Assembly (NCBI GenBank): GCA_964522165.1
Contig: CAZFVV010000013.1
Location: 7,482-71,481 of the forward strand
Direction: 5' to 3'
DNA from: JABWBP01 sp964522165
Lineage (GTDB): Bacteria > Calditrichota > Calditrichia > RBG-13-44-9 > J075
DNA length: 64,000 nt
The position numbers and the translations under genes are program-made. The notes beneath the pieces are model-generated. The model ran no database searches. It had not been told where the DNA came from and saw nothing but the letters and a program-made list of their open reading frames with translations. Shown here one piece after another: positions 1 to 9,439 of the stretch; position 1 is the first letter of the stretch; each line of letters opens with the position of its first letter.

Positions 1-723
1 GCAATGGCCGGCATCGGAAGCCGGCGCAATTGTGACACCTATATCCTGGAAGGCCGGGTAGCCGTCAACGATGAACCGATACAGAAATTGGGCACCCGGG
101 TAGATGCCAGCAAGGATACAGTTCTTTTTGACGGCAAACCGGTGGAGCTTCCCCAAGAATTGATCTACATTCTGCTCAATAAGCCGGCCCGAACCGTCAC
201 CACCGCCAAGGATGACCGGCAGCGGCGAACCGTAATCGATTTGATCGGCGCTCCCAAACGCCTCTTTCCGGTGGGGCGGCTCGATTACAATACCACCGGC
301 GCGCTGCTAATTACCAACGACGGCGAATTGTCGTACTTTCTCATCCACCCCCGTTTTCAGGTCAAAAAAGTGTACCGGGTCATGCTCAACCGGATGATCC
401 GGCCCATCGATTTGCACCATTTTCAAACCGGGATCGTTCTGGACGGGCGTAAAACCGCTCCTTGCAAGGCGCGGGAATTGCGGCGGGTGGGAAACCGCAG
501 TTTTCTGGAAGTCGAAATCCATGAAGGCCGCAACCGCCAAATCCGGCGCATGTTCGAAGAATTAGGCTACCACGTCGAACAATTGCACCGGGTCAGTTTC
601 GCCACCCTGCATGTAAATGATTTGAATCCCGGTGAATGGCGTGAGCTTAGCGGCGAAGAAGTGGATAGCTTGAAGGAACTGGTCGAAACCCAAAAAGGCG
701 AAGTGTTAGAGGCCGATCAATAG
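1..723 (+). CDS. rluB: RsuA/RluB-family 23S rRNA pseudouridine synthase, 5'-truncated
   Basis: This enzyme isomerises a uridine in rRNA (RluB/RsuA group) during ribosome maturation in the cytoplasm. The visible part starts inside the N-terminal S4 RNA-binding domain (AGIGSRR, then GRVAVN). The catalytic domain follows, with the aspartate motif GRLDYNTTG at about residues 92-100 and the family motif EGRNRQIRRM near residue 175. An S4 domain normally has about 8-10 residues before this point, and the reading frame is open to base 1. The true start therefore lies upstream of the window, and the ATG at 4 is probably internal. The C-terminus is intact. The order rluB-cmk is common in bacteria, which fits the neighbour. 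The choice of RluB over another RsuA-family member is by similarity only. Confidence 0.9.
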   Translation, partial: AMAGIGSRRNCDTYILEGRVAVNDEPIQKLGTRVDASKDTVLFDGKPVELPQELIYILLNKPARTVTTAKDDRQRRTVIDLIGAPKRLFPVGRLDYNTTGALLITNDGELSYFLIHPRFQVKKVYRVMLNRMIRPIDLHHFQTGIVLDGRKTAPCKARELRRVGNRSFLEVEIHEGRNRQIRRMFEELGYHVEQLHRVSFATLHVNDLNPGEWRELSGEEVDSLKELVETQKGEVLEADQ

Positions 724-898
724 CCCTGGTACCCGGAAACAGCCTGCGCTGCGAAAAGGGAATTCACCTACCGAAAAAATTGCTACCAGGATGAAACCTG
801 CCGGCGGCTTCCCTCGCAAAAAGGGGGAAGCTGCTATTCACCTGCCCCCCGCTGGAATTTTTCCCGGCGGCCGGGGGAACAATTTATCCCCTGCGCTC

Positions 899-904
899 TA
901 TAAT
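899..904 (+). promoter_or_regulatory. Possible -10 element upstream of cmk
   Basis: A TATAAT hexamer lies 89 bases before the cmk start, in the 269-base gap after the pseudouridine synthase gene. There is no good -35 box 17 bases upstream, so this is a weak promoter call. I see nothing else definite in this gap. Confidence 0.25.
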
Positions 905-992
905 AGCATCTGTAACGGATGCCGCAACCCCGGCACAAAAATGGTTTCCGCTGTAGGTACCGGGTAATCGAAAGATTGGGCAACAGAGAGTA

Positions 993-1679
993 ATGGCAGA
1001 AAAACGTATCAAAATTGCGATTGACGGGCCGGCTGCCTCCGGGAAAAGCACCACCGCGCGGTTGGTAGCCCGGCGCTTGAATTACCTGTATATCGATTCC
1101 GGCGCTATGTACCGGGCGATCACCCTCAAGGCCCTGCGCCGCGGAATACCCGCCGCGGATATCGAGCGGGTGGCCGAGTTATCCCGCCAGACCCGCATCG
1201 AATTTAAACAAAACGACCGCCAGACTGAGGTGTACATGGACGGCGAAGACGTTTCTACCGCCATACGCCTGCCCGAAGTGGCGCAAAACATCAGCCCGGT
1301 GGCTGCCAACTCCCGGGTGCGGGAAATTTTGGTGGAAAAACAACAATCCCTGGGCCAAAACGGCGGGGTGGTGATGGATGGCCGCGACATTACCACCGTG
1401 GTGTTTCCGGACGCGGAGCTGAAAATTTACATGCAGGCTTCTGCCGAGGAGCGCGCCCGCCGGCGGGTAAGAGAACTGGAAGAGAAGGGAATCGCATCCG
1501 ATTTCAAGGGGGTTTTGGAAGACATCATCCGGCGCGACCGGGCCGATTTTACCCGCGAGCACGGCCCTCTGAAGCAGGCCCCCGGCGCAGTGGTGATCGA
1601 TACTACTGCGCTTTCCATCGAAGAGCAGGTCGAGAAAATTTACCGGTTGGCGCTGAAAATCATCCGTGAGAAAAGCTAA
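993..1679 (+). CDS. cmk: Cytidylate (CMP/dCMP) kinase
   Basis: Cytidylate kinase phosphorylates CMP and dCMP with ATP in cytoplasmic pyrimidine nucleotide recycling. The 228-residue product is the usual bacterial length. The P-loop DGPAASGKST lies at residues 11-20 and is followed by the CMP-binding motif DSGAMYRA near residue 36. The segment DGRDITT near residue 128 and the LID region RRRVREL are also typical. The ATG follows a GAGAG-like ribosome binding sequence. In many bacteria cmk is followed by rpsA; here the next gene is the sprA-like gene after a 216-base gap in which I see no gene. The identification is secure. Confidence 0.95.
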   Translation: MAEKRIKIAIDGPAASGKSTTARLVARRLNYLYIDSGAMYRAITLKALRRGIPAADIERVAELSRQTRIEFKQNDRQTEVYMDGEDVSTAIRLPEVAQNISPVAANSRVREILVEKQQSLGQNGGVVMDGRDITTVVFPDAELKIYMQASAEERARRRVRELEEKGIASDFKGVLEDIIRRDRADFTREHGPLKQAPGAVVIDTTALSIEEQVEKIYRLALKIIREKS

Positions 1680-1895
1680 GCGCCCACCCGGGGCCCGGAA
1701 TACCAATTAGCCTGCCACTCCGGGAGCGCTTCCGGCCCAGCCTGTACCAAATAAAGTAGCACTGAAAATCAACAATCGGCTTGTTTAAGAATCATCCACT
1801 CAATATATTCCCCATCGGCTAAACGGAGGAATGCCTACGAGAAGATAGCTACGGTTTAATACGACTTAGAGGTTTTCGGGGAAAACTGTTTTCTT

Positions 1896-4800
1896 ATGGC
1901 GCATTTGTTTGACCTGGCAGGCAGGGTTCGTCTCTGTTTTTTGCTACTTGCCTCCGTTTGCCTATCTGGATCTCTCCTGGGACAGGGGTTAAAATACCAG
2001 CCGTCTCCCGCGGGGGTTGCTCGTTTGTTTGAACCGTCATACGCGGGGTTGCAGCAATTTTTTGCCGATTCCACCCTGTTAAAAGTATCCTATTCCAAAT
2101 TTTCCCGCGAAATTACCTTAGACAGTACCCGCAACTTCATCACCGTTGAAGAAAGTTATTACGATACCCACTATCGCCTCCCGATCACCATCGATTTGGA
2201 ATATTATATCCGGGAACGCCTGAAATACGACGCCCGCCAGGTGTGGCTGGAAAGCTTGCATAAAACCAAACAGATTTCCGAGGCCGCCGGCGGAGGGGGA
2301 ATCGAGTTGAACATTCCTGTCAAGATCAAGAGTAAGGCGTTTAAACGGATTTTCGGCGGCGACCGGGTGGGTCTGCGGGTTACCGGAAACATCAGTTTTG
2401 AGCTGGCCGGCAGAACCGAAAAACGGGAAGGCGCTGCGGTGTCTTCCCTGGAGCAGCAGGGCAATTTTGCTCCCAAGTTCAAGCAAACCCAGCAATTCCG
2501 GGTGGAAGGCCGGGTAGGGGACAAGGTAACCGTTTCGGTGGACCAAAACAGCGAAGCGACCTTTGACTTCGAAAATACCCTCAAATTGACTTACGAAGGC
2601 GATGAAGACGAAATTGTGCAGCGAATCGAAGCCGGGAACGTGGCTCTCTCCCTGCCGGCCACCAATTACGTCTCTACCAGCGCCAACCACCAGGGGTTGT
2701 TCGGGCTTAAAACCCAAATGCGGGTGGGCAATTTCGGCTTCACCGGCATTGCCAGCCTGGAACGGGGCGAAAACCAGAAACTCTCCATTACCGGCGGGGC
2801 CAGCGAGCAGACTATCCGCTCGAAAGACATCGACTACGTGCGCGACCGTTTTTTCTTTGCCGATGAAATTTACCGGAATGCTTTTGAGGAAAATATCGAT
2901 ACCACGCAAATGATTTTGCGGGTAAACTCGAACTTTTTTATCCGCCAGCTGGATGTCTGGAAAAAAGCCCCCGGCAATGTTCCGCAAAGCTTAACGCGAA
3001 AAGCGCTGGCAGGCATCAATCCCGATACCCTGGCTGATGATACGGATGAAATACAGGGCCAGATCGAAGGGGGCCGTTTTCAGCAACTCGTGGAAGGGGT
3101 GGACTATGATTTCGATTACCAGCGCGGCTACTTCTGGCTCAAAAGCCAGTTGCAAACCAATGATATTGTCGGGATTGCCTACAAAACCGATATCGACACG
3201 GTCGGCCAACTGTTTCAGGATGTTACCGACACTTCTGCGGTTTTAAAGTTAAAGTTGGTCCGCCCCAGCACGCCCTTGCCAAGTTATCCCACCTGGAATT
3301 TAACCATGCGCAACGTCTATAACCTGGGAAGCCCCCCGGTCTCTGCGGAAGGGTTCGACGCCCGGATCGTCTATTCCGTGACTGGGGAAGACCAGGACGT
3401 GGACCAGCTTAGCGGCAAAACCTACAATTATTTGACAGGGTTGGACCGCTTGAATGACCAGGGTAATATCGTGGACGGCGGGGACCGAAAATTGGACCTG
3501 GGCCAGCGCTTTATTTTCGATATGGCGAACGGCTACCTGGTCTTTCCATCTTTAACGCCCTTCCGGCCCTCCGGCAAATTCGGCTTCGACCCGGATCGCC
3601 ACGTCAACATTTATAATACCAATGACCGCACCCTGGAGCTCCAGGAGAGCAAATTCGAATTCGAAATCAGCACTAAAACGGTCAAATCGTCTTTTGACCT
3701 GGGATTTAACGTTCTGGATGGTTCCGAACGGGTAACCCTGAACGGCCGGCTCCTGACCCGCGATAAGGATTACACCATCGACTATTTCAGCGGCCAGCTG
3801 ATCATTACCGATTCGGGAATCCGGCGCGCCGACGCCTCGGTGGACATTGAATACGAACGCGGGGCGCTGTTCCAACTGGATAAGAAGACCCTCTTAGGCG
3901 GCCGTTTGGAATACCAGTTCGGGGAGCGCGACTTCATCGGATTAACCGCCCTGTATTACAGCAAATCCACTTTGGATCAGCGCATTCGCTTAGGGCAGGA
4001 ACCGATCCGCAACTTTATTTGGGACGTTAACGCCGCTTTTCACCTCAAGCCGAACTTTTTGACTCGCTTGTTCGACCTGCTGCCGATTGTGGAAACCTCC
4101 GCAGAGTCGAATTTGAAGGTCGAAGCCGAATATGCCCAGGTCAATCCCAATCCCAATACCTTTAACGAAGAGAAAATCGGGGATAATGACGGGGTGGCCT
4201 ACCTCGACGATTTTGAAGGCAGCAAACGGTTTACCTCCCTGGGTATCCAGTATCGCACCTGGACCCCCGCCTCGGCCCCCATGCGTTTCCGAAGGCTGCC
4301 CCGGGAAGGCGACCCCGGCATCGATTATGAGGTGGGAGTGGGCGCGGCGGCAGTCAAAAATTACATCCTGACCATGGATAAATACCGCATCCCGCTGAAC
4401 AATCCCGCGGTAACGCTCTCCTTCAACTGGTATAACCCCTTCGAGCAGATTGCCACCCAGAGCATCTGGCCCGACCGGGACGTGACCGCCCAATCCGGCA
4501 ACACCACCACGGTATTGAATTTGCGCTGGCGCAACGATTCCCTGCCGGCGGACAGCGCCTGGGCGGGAATCATGCGCAGCACTATTTCTTTTGCGGACCA
4601 GAAGAAAACCAAGTTTATCGAATTGTGGGTGAGAGGAAATACCGGCCAGATTAATATCGATATCGGCCGTCTCAGTGAAGATTGGTACGTGAAGAGAAAA
4701 TTCCCCAATCCCAACGTGCCCGGGGATTCCCTGGAATCCTACGCCAACCTGAATACCGAGGATAAGAATTTCAACACCTTGCTGGATGACGATGAAGACG

Positions 4801-7800
4801 TCGGCATCGACGGGGTTGCCGGCGGCGACGGCACCAATCCCGACGACGCCGGGGACGACGACTGGGTGGAGCCCCGTTCCACCCAGCCGAGTTTCTTGCG
4901 CATCAACGGCACCGAGGGAAACGGAAAAGCCCAGGGCGCCCGCTTCCCGGATACCGAGGATTTGGATGGCGACGGGTCATTGAACCGCTTCAACGATTAC
5001 TTCGAATATAGTTTCAATCTGGCCGATACGACCGCGGCTTCGTATTTTGTCACGCAAACCTATTTCTCTAACGGCGCGCCCACGGGGTGGAAGCTGTACC
5101 GGATTCCCATCAAAGATTATGCCTTCAAAATTGGCGATCCGGATACCGCTTTTCAGCAAATATTCTACGTGCGCCTCTGGATGAATAATCTCAAGCCGAC
5201 CGTCGGGAAGTACGACTCTCTGCAGATTGCTACCTTCGATTTTGTGGGAAACGAGTGGGAGGAAGAGGGGGTCGCCCGGGATGAGAACAACCCCTTCGTT
5301 CCCAATGAGCAGGTTTTTGGCATCACGGTTTATAACACCGATGAACACGCCGGCGCTCCCACGTTTTACACCAGCCCCCCGGGCGTGGAAGGCATCGAGG
5401 ACCGCGTGACCCGGGCGGTATCCAAAGAGCAATCCCTGGTCATGCAGCTTAACAAACTGCCTTCCGGGGCAGTTGTTCAGGCCCGCAAACAGTTCCGGGA
5501 AAAAATCAACCTGATCAATTATCGAAAACTGAAGATGTTCGTTCACGGGAACGACTTCTTACACCCGGAGAATGACCATCTGGAGTTTTACATCCGCTTC
5601 GGCCCTACCGACAAAGTGTATTATGAGTACCGCCAGCGGATTTTCCCCGGCTGGGCCACGGAAAACAATATCGAGATCGACTTTACCGAGCTGGCCAGAA
5701 CCAAAGAGTTTCCGCGGCCGGATTCCCTGAACGGAAACCCGGTGTATAGCCGCGAAGATCCCAATTTCCCCGGCAAACAGTTTGTTGTAGTCGGCAATCC
5801 CGGCCTGCACAACATCAATTATATCGTCATCGGGGCGGTCAACCGGGGAAGGTATCCGTTGGATAGCGAAATCTGGCTGGATGAGTTGCGGATAACCGGG
5901 GTGGAACGGGAAAGCGGCACGGCCATGCGGCTGCTCACAGATCTTTCCATTGCCGATATCGCCACGGTTCGGGCCCAGTGGGAGCTGGTGGACGATAACT
6001 TCCGCAAATTGGAGCAGCAGTTTGCCAGTACCACCGGCCAGGATAAAACCATCGAGCGGCAATCTTATTTTGGCAGCCTGCGCTTGAACAAATTCCTGCC
6101 GGGATTCTTAGGATTGGATATTCCCATCGATGCGAAATATACCCACACCCGCGACATCCCCAAGTACTTCTATAATAGCGACCAGCGTTCCAATTACCAG
6201 CTCGGCAATATCGAGGACCGCCTCAAGGCATTTTTCGGCGTTAGCGGCGCCCCGGTCAGCCAGACGCCCGAAGGCCCCAAGGAATTGAAGAATAAGGATT
6301 TCTGGGAAACGGAATCGCGATCGATCGGGGGTACGGTTAAACGGCAAGACCGCCCTCGCGATCCCTGGCTTTTGCGCTTAACCGTGAATCAAATTTCGGT
6401 GGATATGGACTACTCCGAACGGGACGGCCACAGCCCCACGGATTCGATAGACTTCAGCAAAAATTTTAGCGGGCGATTAGGCTATCAAATTCCCTTCGGG
6501 AGGAACAATTTTATCAGCCCCTTTGGCTGGCTGAGAAAAAGCTGGTTTCTCAGGCCGCTCAGTAACCAGAAAATTTATTATACGCCCAGTTCTTTCAATT
6601 TCAATTTTACCATTTCCGACAGCAAAACCAAACGCCAGAACCGCCTCCAGCTCGATCCCACGGAAACCATTGCGGTCAACAATACCCTCAAATTTGCCCT
6701 GGCCTATAAGTTGACAGAGAGCATCTCCCTGGATTTTGGGAGGGATTACCAAAACGATCCCCGCTTAGAACAGAATAACGATCCAACCGGAAAGCTGGTC
6801 GGGTTCGAGGTTGATAGCACGGAACGCGACGCCCGCAGCGCGTTCGATAAGATTATCAGCAAAGGCGATTTTGGCGCAACTACCCGGCTTTCCCAGCGCT
6901 TCGGGGCCAATTACACCCCCCAGGGCTTTTCCTGGCTGACTCCCAGCGCGCGCTACGCTTCCAATTTTATTTACTCGGTAGATCGGCCCCAGATCAATTC
7001 TCTCAGTTCCAGCCTGAACCTGAATTATAACTTCCGGGTCGATTTTAAATTAGCGGTTTTGATGGAAAAAATCTATCGCCCCCGGCCTAAAACCCCTGCT
7101 GCGCCGCCGGGACGCCGGGGGGGAACCGGGGGACAGAAATCTCCCGGAACTTCCGAAGAAGGGAAACCCGGTGAAGAAAAAGAAAAAGGCGGGGATAAAC
7201 CCCTGATTCCACCCTTCCTGAACCCGCTGCGCATCGTATGGCAGGCGCTCTACTCCTTTAAGACCATCTCGCTGGATGTCAAAACCGATGAATCCTACGC
7301 GCACGCCAACCTGCGGGAAGTTCCTTTCCTGCAATATCAATTCGGCTTGAATAATAAGCCGCAGCTGGAGTACGATGTTTATGAAAAAGACCAGGATGGC
7401 AATGTGGTGCTGGACAGCCTGGGCAATCCTGTCCCCAATTTAGCATACGTGGACACCACTTTCCGGAAGGTGGTAGTTCCCCGCAACAGCCGGATTACCC
7501 GCGGAGTGGACGGCACCATGCAGGTGGATTTGTTCCCCAGCCTGAAAACCAGTTTGAAATATAACCTGCAAAAAACCTACAGCGAGCTTAACCAGCAGAT
7601 TACCGCGACCTATAGCAATACCATCTTTTTTACCGAAGATTACCCGGATACCAATCAAAAAAGCGACTTGCGAAATTTCATCCCGGACTGGCGCTTGAAT
7701 CTTTCCGGGGTAGAAAAACTGCCGCTCCTCAACCTCTTTGCCCGCACCGCTTCCCTGGAACATTCCCGGAACGGAAAATATACCGAGAATGAACGGCAGG

Positions 7801-8282
7801 GTAGAATCGAGCAGTGGGGCTATTCCAACAGTTTCCAGCCCCTCATCGGCCTTACCGTGAATACCATTTGGGGAGTTACCGCAAGTATCCGGGCCAATAA
7901 TAGCAAAAGTGTGGATTACCGCACCGCCGGGGCAACCAACCGCCGCATCCAGTCGGGCATTAATTTCAGCGCCTCTTACTCCGTTACCAAGGGGTTTCGC
8001 ATTCCCCTGCCGCTGCTGAATAAAAAACAGTTGCGCAACGAAATTCAATTTTCCCTGGCGTTCGATAAATCTTCCAATGAGAATTTTTCTAAAGATCTTA
8101 ACGGGGTGGAAACGCCCCTGGATGAATCCGGCAACTGGAAGCTGCGCCCTTCGATCACCTACCGGTTCAGCCAAAAGGTCAATGGCACCGCTTATTACGA
8201 GCAGAGCAAATCCTCTACCAAGCGAACCGGAACAACGACATATAAAGAATTCGGGATCAGCGTGAATATCAGTATCCGGTAG
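1896..8282 (+). CDS. sprA: SprA-like giant outer-membrane protein (T9SS translocon type)
   Basis: The 2128-residue product resembles SprA/Sov, the very large beta-barrel that forms the outer-membrane translocon of type IX secretion and is needed for gliding in Bacteroidota. A signal peptide is visible at residues 1-30 (hydrophobic run LCFLLLASVCLSG, ending near LLGQ). The family hallmark YLDDFEG lies near residue 768. Long stretches of alternating polar and hydrophobic residues to the C-terminal NISIR are consistent with a barrel. An acidic aspartate-rich stretch, possibly metal binding, is encoded at about 4776-4870. A proline/glycine/lysine-rich low-complexity insert is encoded at about 7077-7205. 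Length matches the family (roughly 2,000-2,500 residues). The ribosome binding site before the ATG is poor. PorV-like genes 5-7 kb downstream support a secretion role. Confidence 0.85.
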   Translation: MAHLFDLAGRVRLCFLLLASVCLSGSLLGQGLKYQPSPAGVARLFEPSYAGLQQFFADSTLLKVSYSKFSREITLDSTRNFITVEESYYDTHYRLPITIDLEYYIRERLKYDARQVWLESLHKTKQISEAAGGGGIELNIPVKIKSKAFKRIFGGDRVGLRVTGNISFELAGRTEKREGAAVSSLEQQGNFAPKFKQTQQFRVEGRVGDKVTVSVDQNSEATFDFENTLKLTYEGDEDEIVQRIEAGNVALSLPATNYVSTSANHQGLFGLKTQMRVGNFGFTGIASLERGENQKLSITGGASEQTIRSKDIDYVRDRFFFADEIYRNAFEENIDTTQMILRVNSNFFIRQLDVWKKAPGNVPQSLTRKALAGINPDTLADDTDEIQGQIEGGRFQQLVEGVDYDFDYQRGYFWLKSQLQTNDIVGIAYKTDIDTVGQLFQDVTDTSAVLKLKLVRPSTPLPSYPTWNLTMRNVYNLGSPPVSAEGFDARIVYSVTGEDQDVDQLSGKTYNYLTGLDRLNDQGNIVDGGDRKLDLGQRFIFDMANGYLVFPSLTPFRPSGKFGFDPDRHVNIYNTNDRTLELQESKFEFEISTKTVKSSFDLGFNVLDGSERVTLNGRLLTRDKDYTIDYFSGQLIITDSGIRRADASVDIEYERGALFQLDKKTLLGGRLEYQFGERDFIGLTALYYSKSTLDQRIRLGQEPIRNFIWDVNAAFHLKPNFLTRLFDLLPIVETSAESNLKVEAEYAQVNPNPNTFNEEKIGDNDGVAYLDDFEGSKRFTSLGIQYRTWTPASAPMRFRRLPREGDPGIDYEVGVGAAAVKNYILTMDKYRIPLNNPAVTLSFNWYNPFEQIATQSIWPDRDVTAQSGNTTTVLNLRWRNDSLPADSAWAGIMRSTISFADQKKTKFIELWVRGNTGQINIDIGRLSEDWYVKRKFPNPNVPGDSLESYANLNTEDKNFNTLLDDDEDVGIDGVAGGDGTNPDDAGDDDWVEPRSTQPSFLRINGTEGNGKAQGARFPDTEDLDGDGSLNRFNDYFEYSFNLADTTAASYFVTQTYFSNGAPTGWKLYRIPIKDYAFKIGDPDTAFQQIFYVRLWMNNLKPTVGKYDSLQIATFDFVGNEWEEEGVARDENNPFVPNEQVFGITVYNTDEHAGAPTFYTSPPGVEGIEDRVTRAVSKEQSLVMQLNKLPSGAVVQARKQFREKINLINYRKLKMFVHGNDFLHPENDHLEFYIRFGPTDKVYYEYRQRIFPGWATENNIEIDFTELARTKEFPRPDSLNGNPVYSREDPNFPGKQFVVVGNPGLHNINYIVIGAVNRGRYPLDSEIWLDELRITGVERESGTAMRLLTDLSIADIATVRAQWELVDDNFRKLEQQFASTTGQDKTIERQSYFGSLRLNKFLPGFLGLDIPIDAKYTHTRDIPKYFYNSDQRSNYQLGNIEDRLKAFFGVSGAPVSQTPEGPKELKNKDFWETESRSIGGTVKRQDRPRDPWLLRLTVNQISVDMDYSERDGHSPTDSIDFSKNFSGRLGYQIPFGRNNFISPFGWLRKSWFLRPLSNQKIYYTPSSFNFNFTISDSKTKRQNRLQLDPTETIAVNNTLKFALAYKLTESISLDFGRDYQNDPRLEQNNDPTGKLVGFEVDSTERDARSAFDKIISKGDFGATTRLSQRFGANYTPQGFSWLTPSARYASNFIYSVDRPQINSLSSSLNLNYNFRVDFKLAVLMEKIYRPRPKTPAAPPGRRGGTGGQKSPGTSEEGKPGEEKEKGGDKPLIPPFLNPLRIVWQALYSFKTISLDVKTDESYAHANLREVPFLQYQFGLNNKPQLEYDVYEKDQDGNVVLDSLGNPVPNLAYVDTTFRKVVVPRNSRITRGVDGTMQVDLFPSLKTSLKYNLQKTYSELNQQITATYSNTIFFTEDYPDTNQKSDLRNFIPDWRLNLSGVEKLPLLNLFARTASLEHSRNGKYTENERQGRIEQWGYSNSFQPLIGLTVNTIWGVTASIRANNSKSVDYRTAGATNRRIQSGINFSASYSVTKGFRIPLPLLNKKQLRNEIQFSLAFDKSSNENFSKDLNGVETPLDESGNWKLRPSITYRFSQKVNGTAYYEQSKSSTKRTGTTTYKEFGISVNISIR

Positions 8283-8286
8283 TTGC

Positions 8287-8383
8287 GAGTTTCGAGTTCC
8301 GAGTTTAGAGTTGCCGGAACTCAAAACTCAAAACTCGAAACTCGAAACTCAAAACTCAAAACTCAAAACTCGAAACTCGAAAC
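8287..8383. repeat. Inverted heptamer array, GAGTTTC / GAAACTC class
   Basis: The left arm (8287-8312) has units GAGTTTC, GAGTTCC, GAGTTTA and GAGTT. After a 5-base spacer, the right arm (8318-8383) has nine units of AACTCRA plus AAC. The right-arm units are the reverse complement of the left-arm units, so the strand can fold into a long hairpin. The array fills the gap between sprA and prmA. A shorter relative is at 36483-36506. Confidence 0.9.
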
Positions 8384-8390
8384 AGGCTTC

Positions 8391-9242
8391 ATGGCCGCAA
8401 AAACATATTACGAACTTCTCCTTCCCCTCGCCGGTTTTGATGCGGACCTGTTATCCGGTTTTTTGCACCGGGCCGGCTGCCTGGGAATCCAGGAATCGGG
8501 AGAGGGGCGCTGGACCGTTTATCTCCCCGGGAACTGGCCTTCGGAAAATATCCGCAATTTGCTCCGGGGATTGCAACGCCTGGCCCCGGGGTTCGACCCG
8601 GATTCGGCGCAGCTCGAAAAACTGCCCTACCGCGACTGGAACGCGGAGTGGCGCAAGCACTTTGAACCGTTTGAAGCCGCTCAAAATTGCTGGATTCGCC
8701 CGCCCTGGCAGGCGTTGCCGGAAGATTTTACAGGCGTGGAGATTATCATCGATCCGCAAATGGCTTTCGGCACCGGGCATCACGAAACCACCCGGCTGAT
8801 GCTGCAAACGATGGCGCAATTGAATTTGCAGGAAAAAACAGTGTTGGATTTGGGCGCCGGTTCGGGAATCCTGGCCCTCTACGCCGCCAAATTAGGGGCG
8901 CGGCAGATTACCGCCATCGACAACGATCCGGAGGCGATAATCAATGCTAAGCATAATGCGGCGTTAAACGGCGTCGATAGTATAGACTTTCGGGTGGGAG
9001 ACATTACCCTGGTCGAAGGCAAATTGTTCGATGGGGTCCTGGCTAACATCCAGTTCAGTGTACTATCGGATTTGGCGCTGCAATTCTACCAGAATTTGGC
9101 GCCGGGCGGGAAATTGCTGATTTCCGGGATTCTGAAAGAGGAGGTTGCCCGGCTCTCCTACCTTTATAAGCACGCCGGGCTGCTGGAAGCCGGGCGTGTT
9201 TATATGAACGAGTGGGCGGCAATGGTTTGGGAGAATCGCTGA
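8391..9242 (+). CDS. prmA: Ribosomal protein L11 methyltransferase
   Basis: PrmA uses S-adenosylmethionine to methylate ribosomal protein L11. The 283-residue product has the family signature DPQMAFGTGHHETT at residues 120-133 and SAM motif I, LDLGAGSGILALYA, near residue 150. Motif II follows as AIDNDPEA. The frame is open further upstream to a TTG at 8283, but those 36 extra codons would be encoded by the heptamer array and have no counterpart in the family. The ATG at 8391 begins the conserved N-terminus, so I use it. No strong ribosome binding site is visible because the array lies directly upstream. Confidence 0.92.
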   Translation: MAAKTYYELLLPLAGFDADLLSGFLHRAGCLGIQESGEGRWTVYLPGNWPSENIRNLLRGLQRLAPGFDPDSAQLEKLPYRDWNAEWRKHFEPFEAAQNCWIRPPWQALPEDFTGVEIIIDPQMAFGTGHHETTRLMLQTMAQLNLQEKTVLDLGAGSGILALYAAKLGARQITAIDNDPEAIINAKHNAALNGVDSIDFRVGDITLVEGKLFDGVLANIQFSVLSDLALQFYQNLAPGGKLLISGILKEEVARLSYLYKHAGLLEAGRVYMNEWAAMVWENR

Positions 9243-9274
9243 GAAAGTCTCCCCCGGCAAGAAATATTTTTGAT

Positions 9275-9293
9275 GGCCACGCTTCAGCGTGCC
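9275..9293. other. Short hairpin in the prmA-lipoprotein gap
   Basis: GGC-CACGCT and AGCGTG-CC pair in a short stem 33 bases after prmA. There is no following T-run, so it does not look like an intrinsic terminator. The rest of the 197-base gap shows nothing I can name. Confidence 0.35.
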
Positions 9294-9439
9294 AAAGCGA
9301 AAGGCGCGCAAGCATTGGGATAATTCAAAATTCGAGAGTGGAAAAAGAGTAGGCGGGTATTATATTCTCAACCCTACAGGTTATTGGCCGGACGGCGCTT
9401 TATTCTGAAGAAAGCTATTGTGAAACAGGAGTTCAACCC

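Noticed and set aside
8287..8383. CRISPR array
   Set aside because: Units are 7 bp with no spacers of constant length, and no cas genes are present.
8283..8390. TTG start extending PrmA by 36 residues
   Set aside because: The extension is encoded by the heptamer array and lies outside the conserved family N-terminus.
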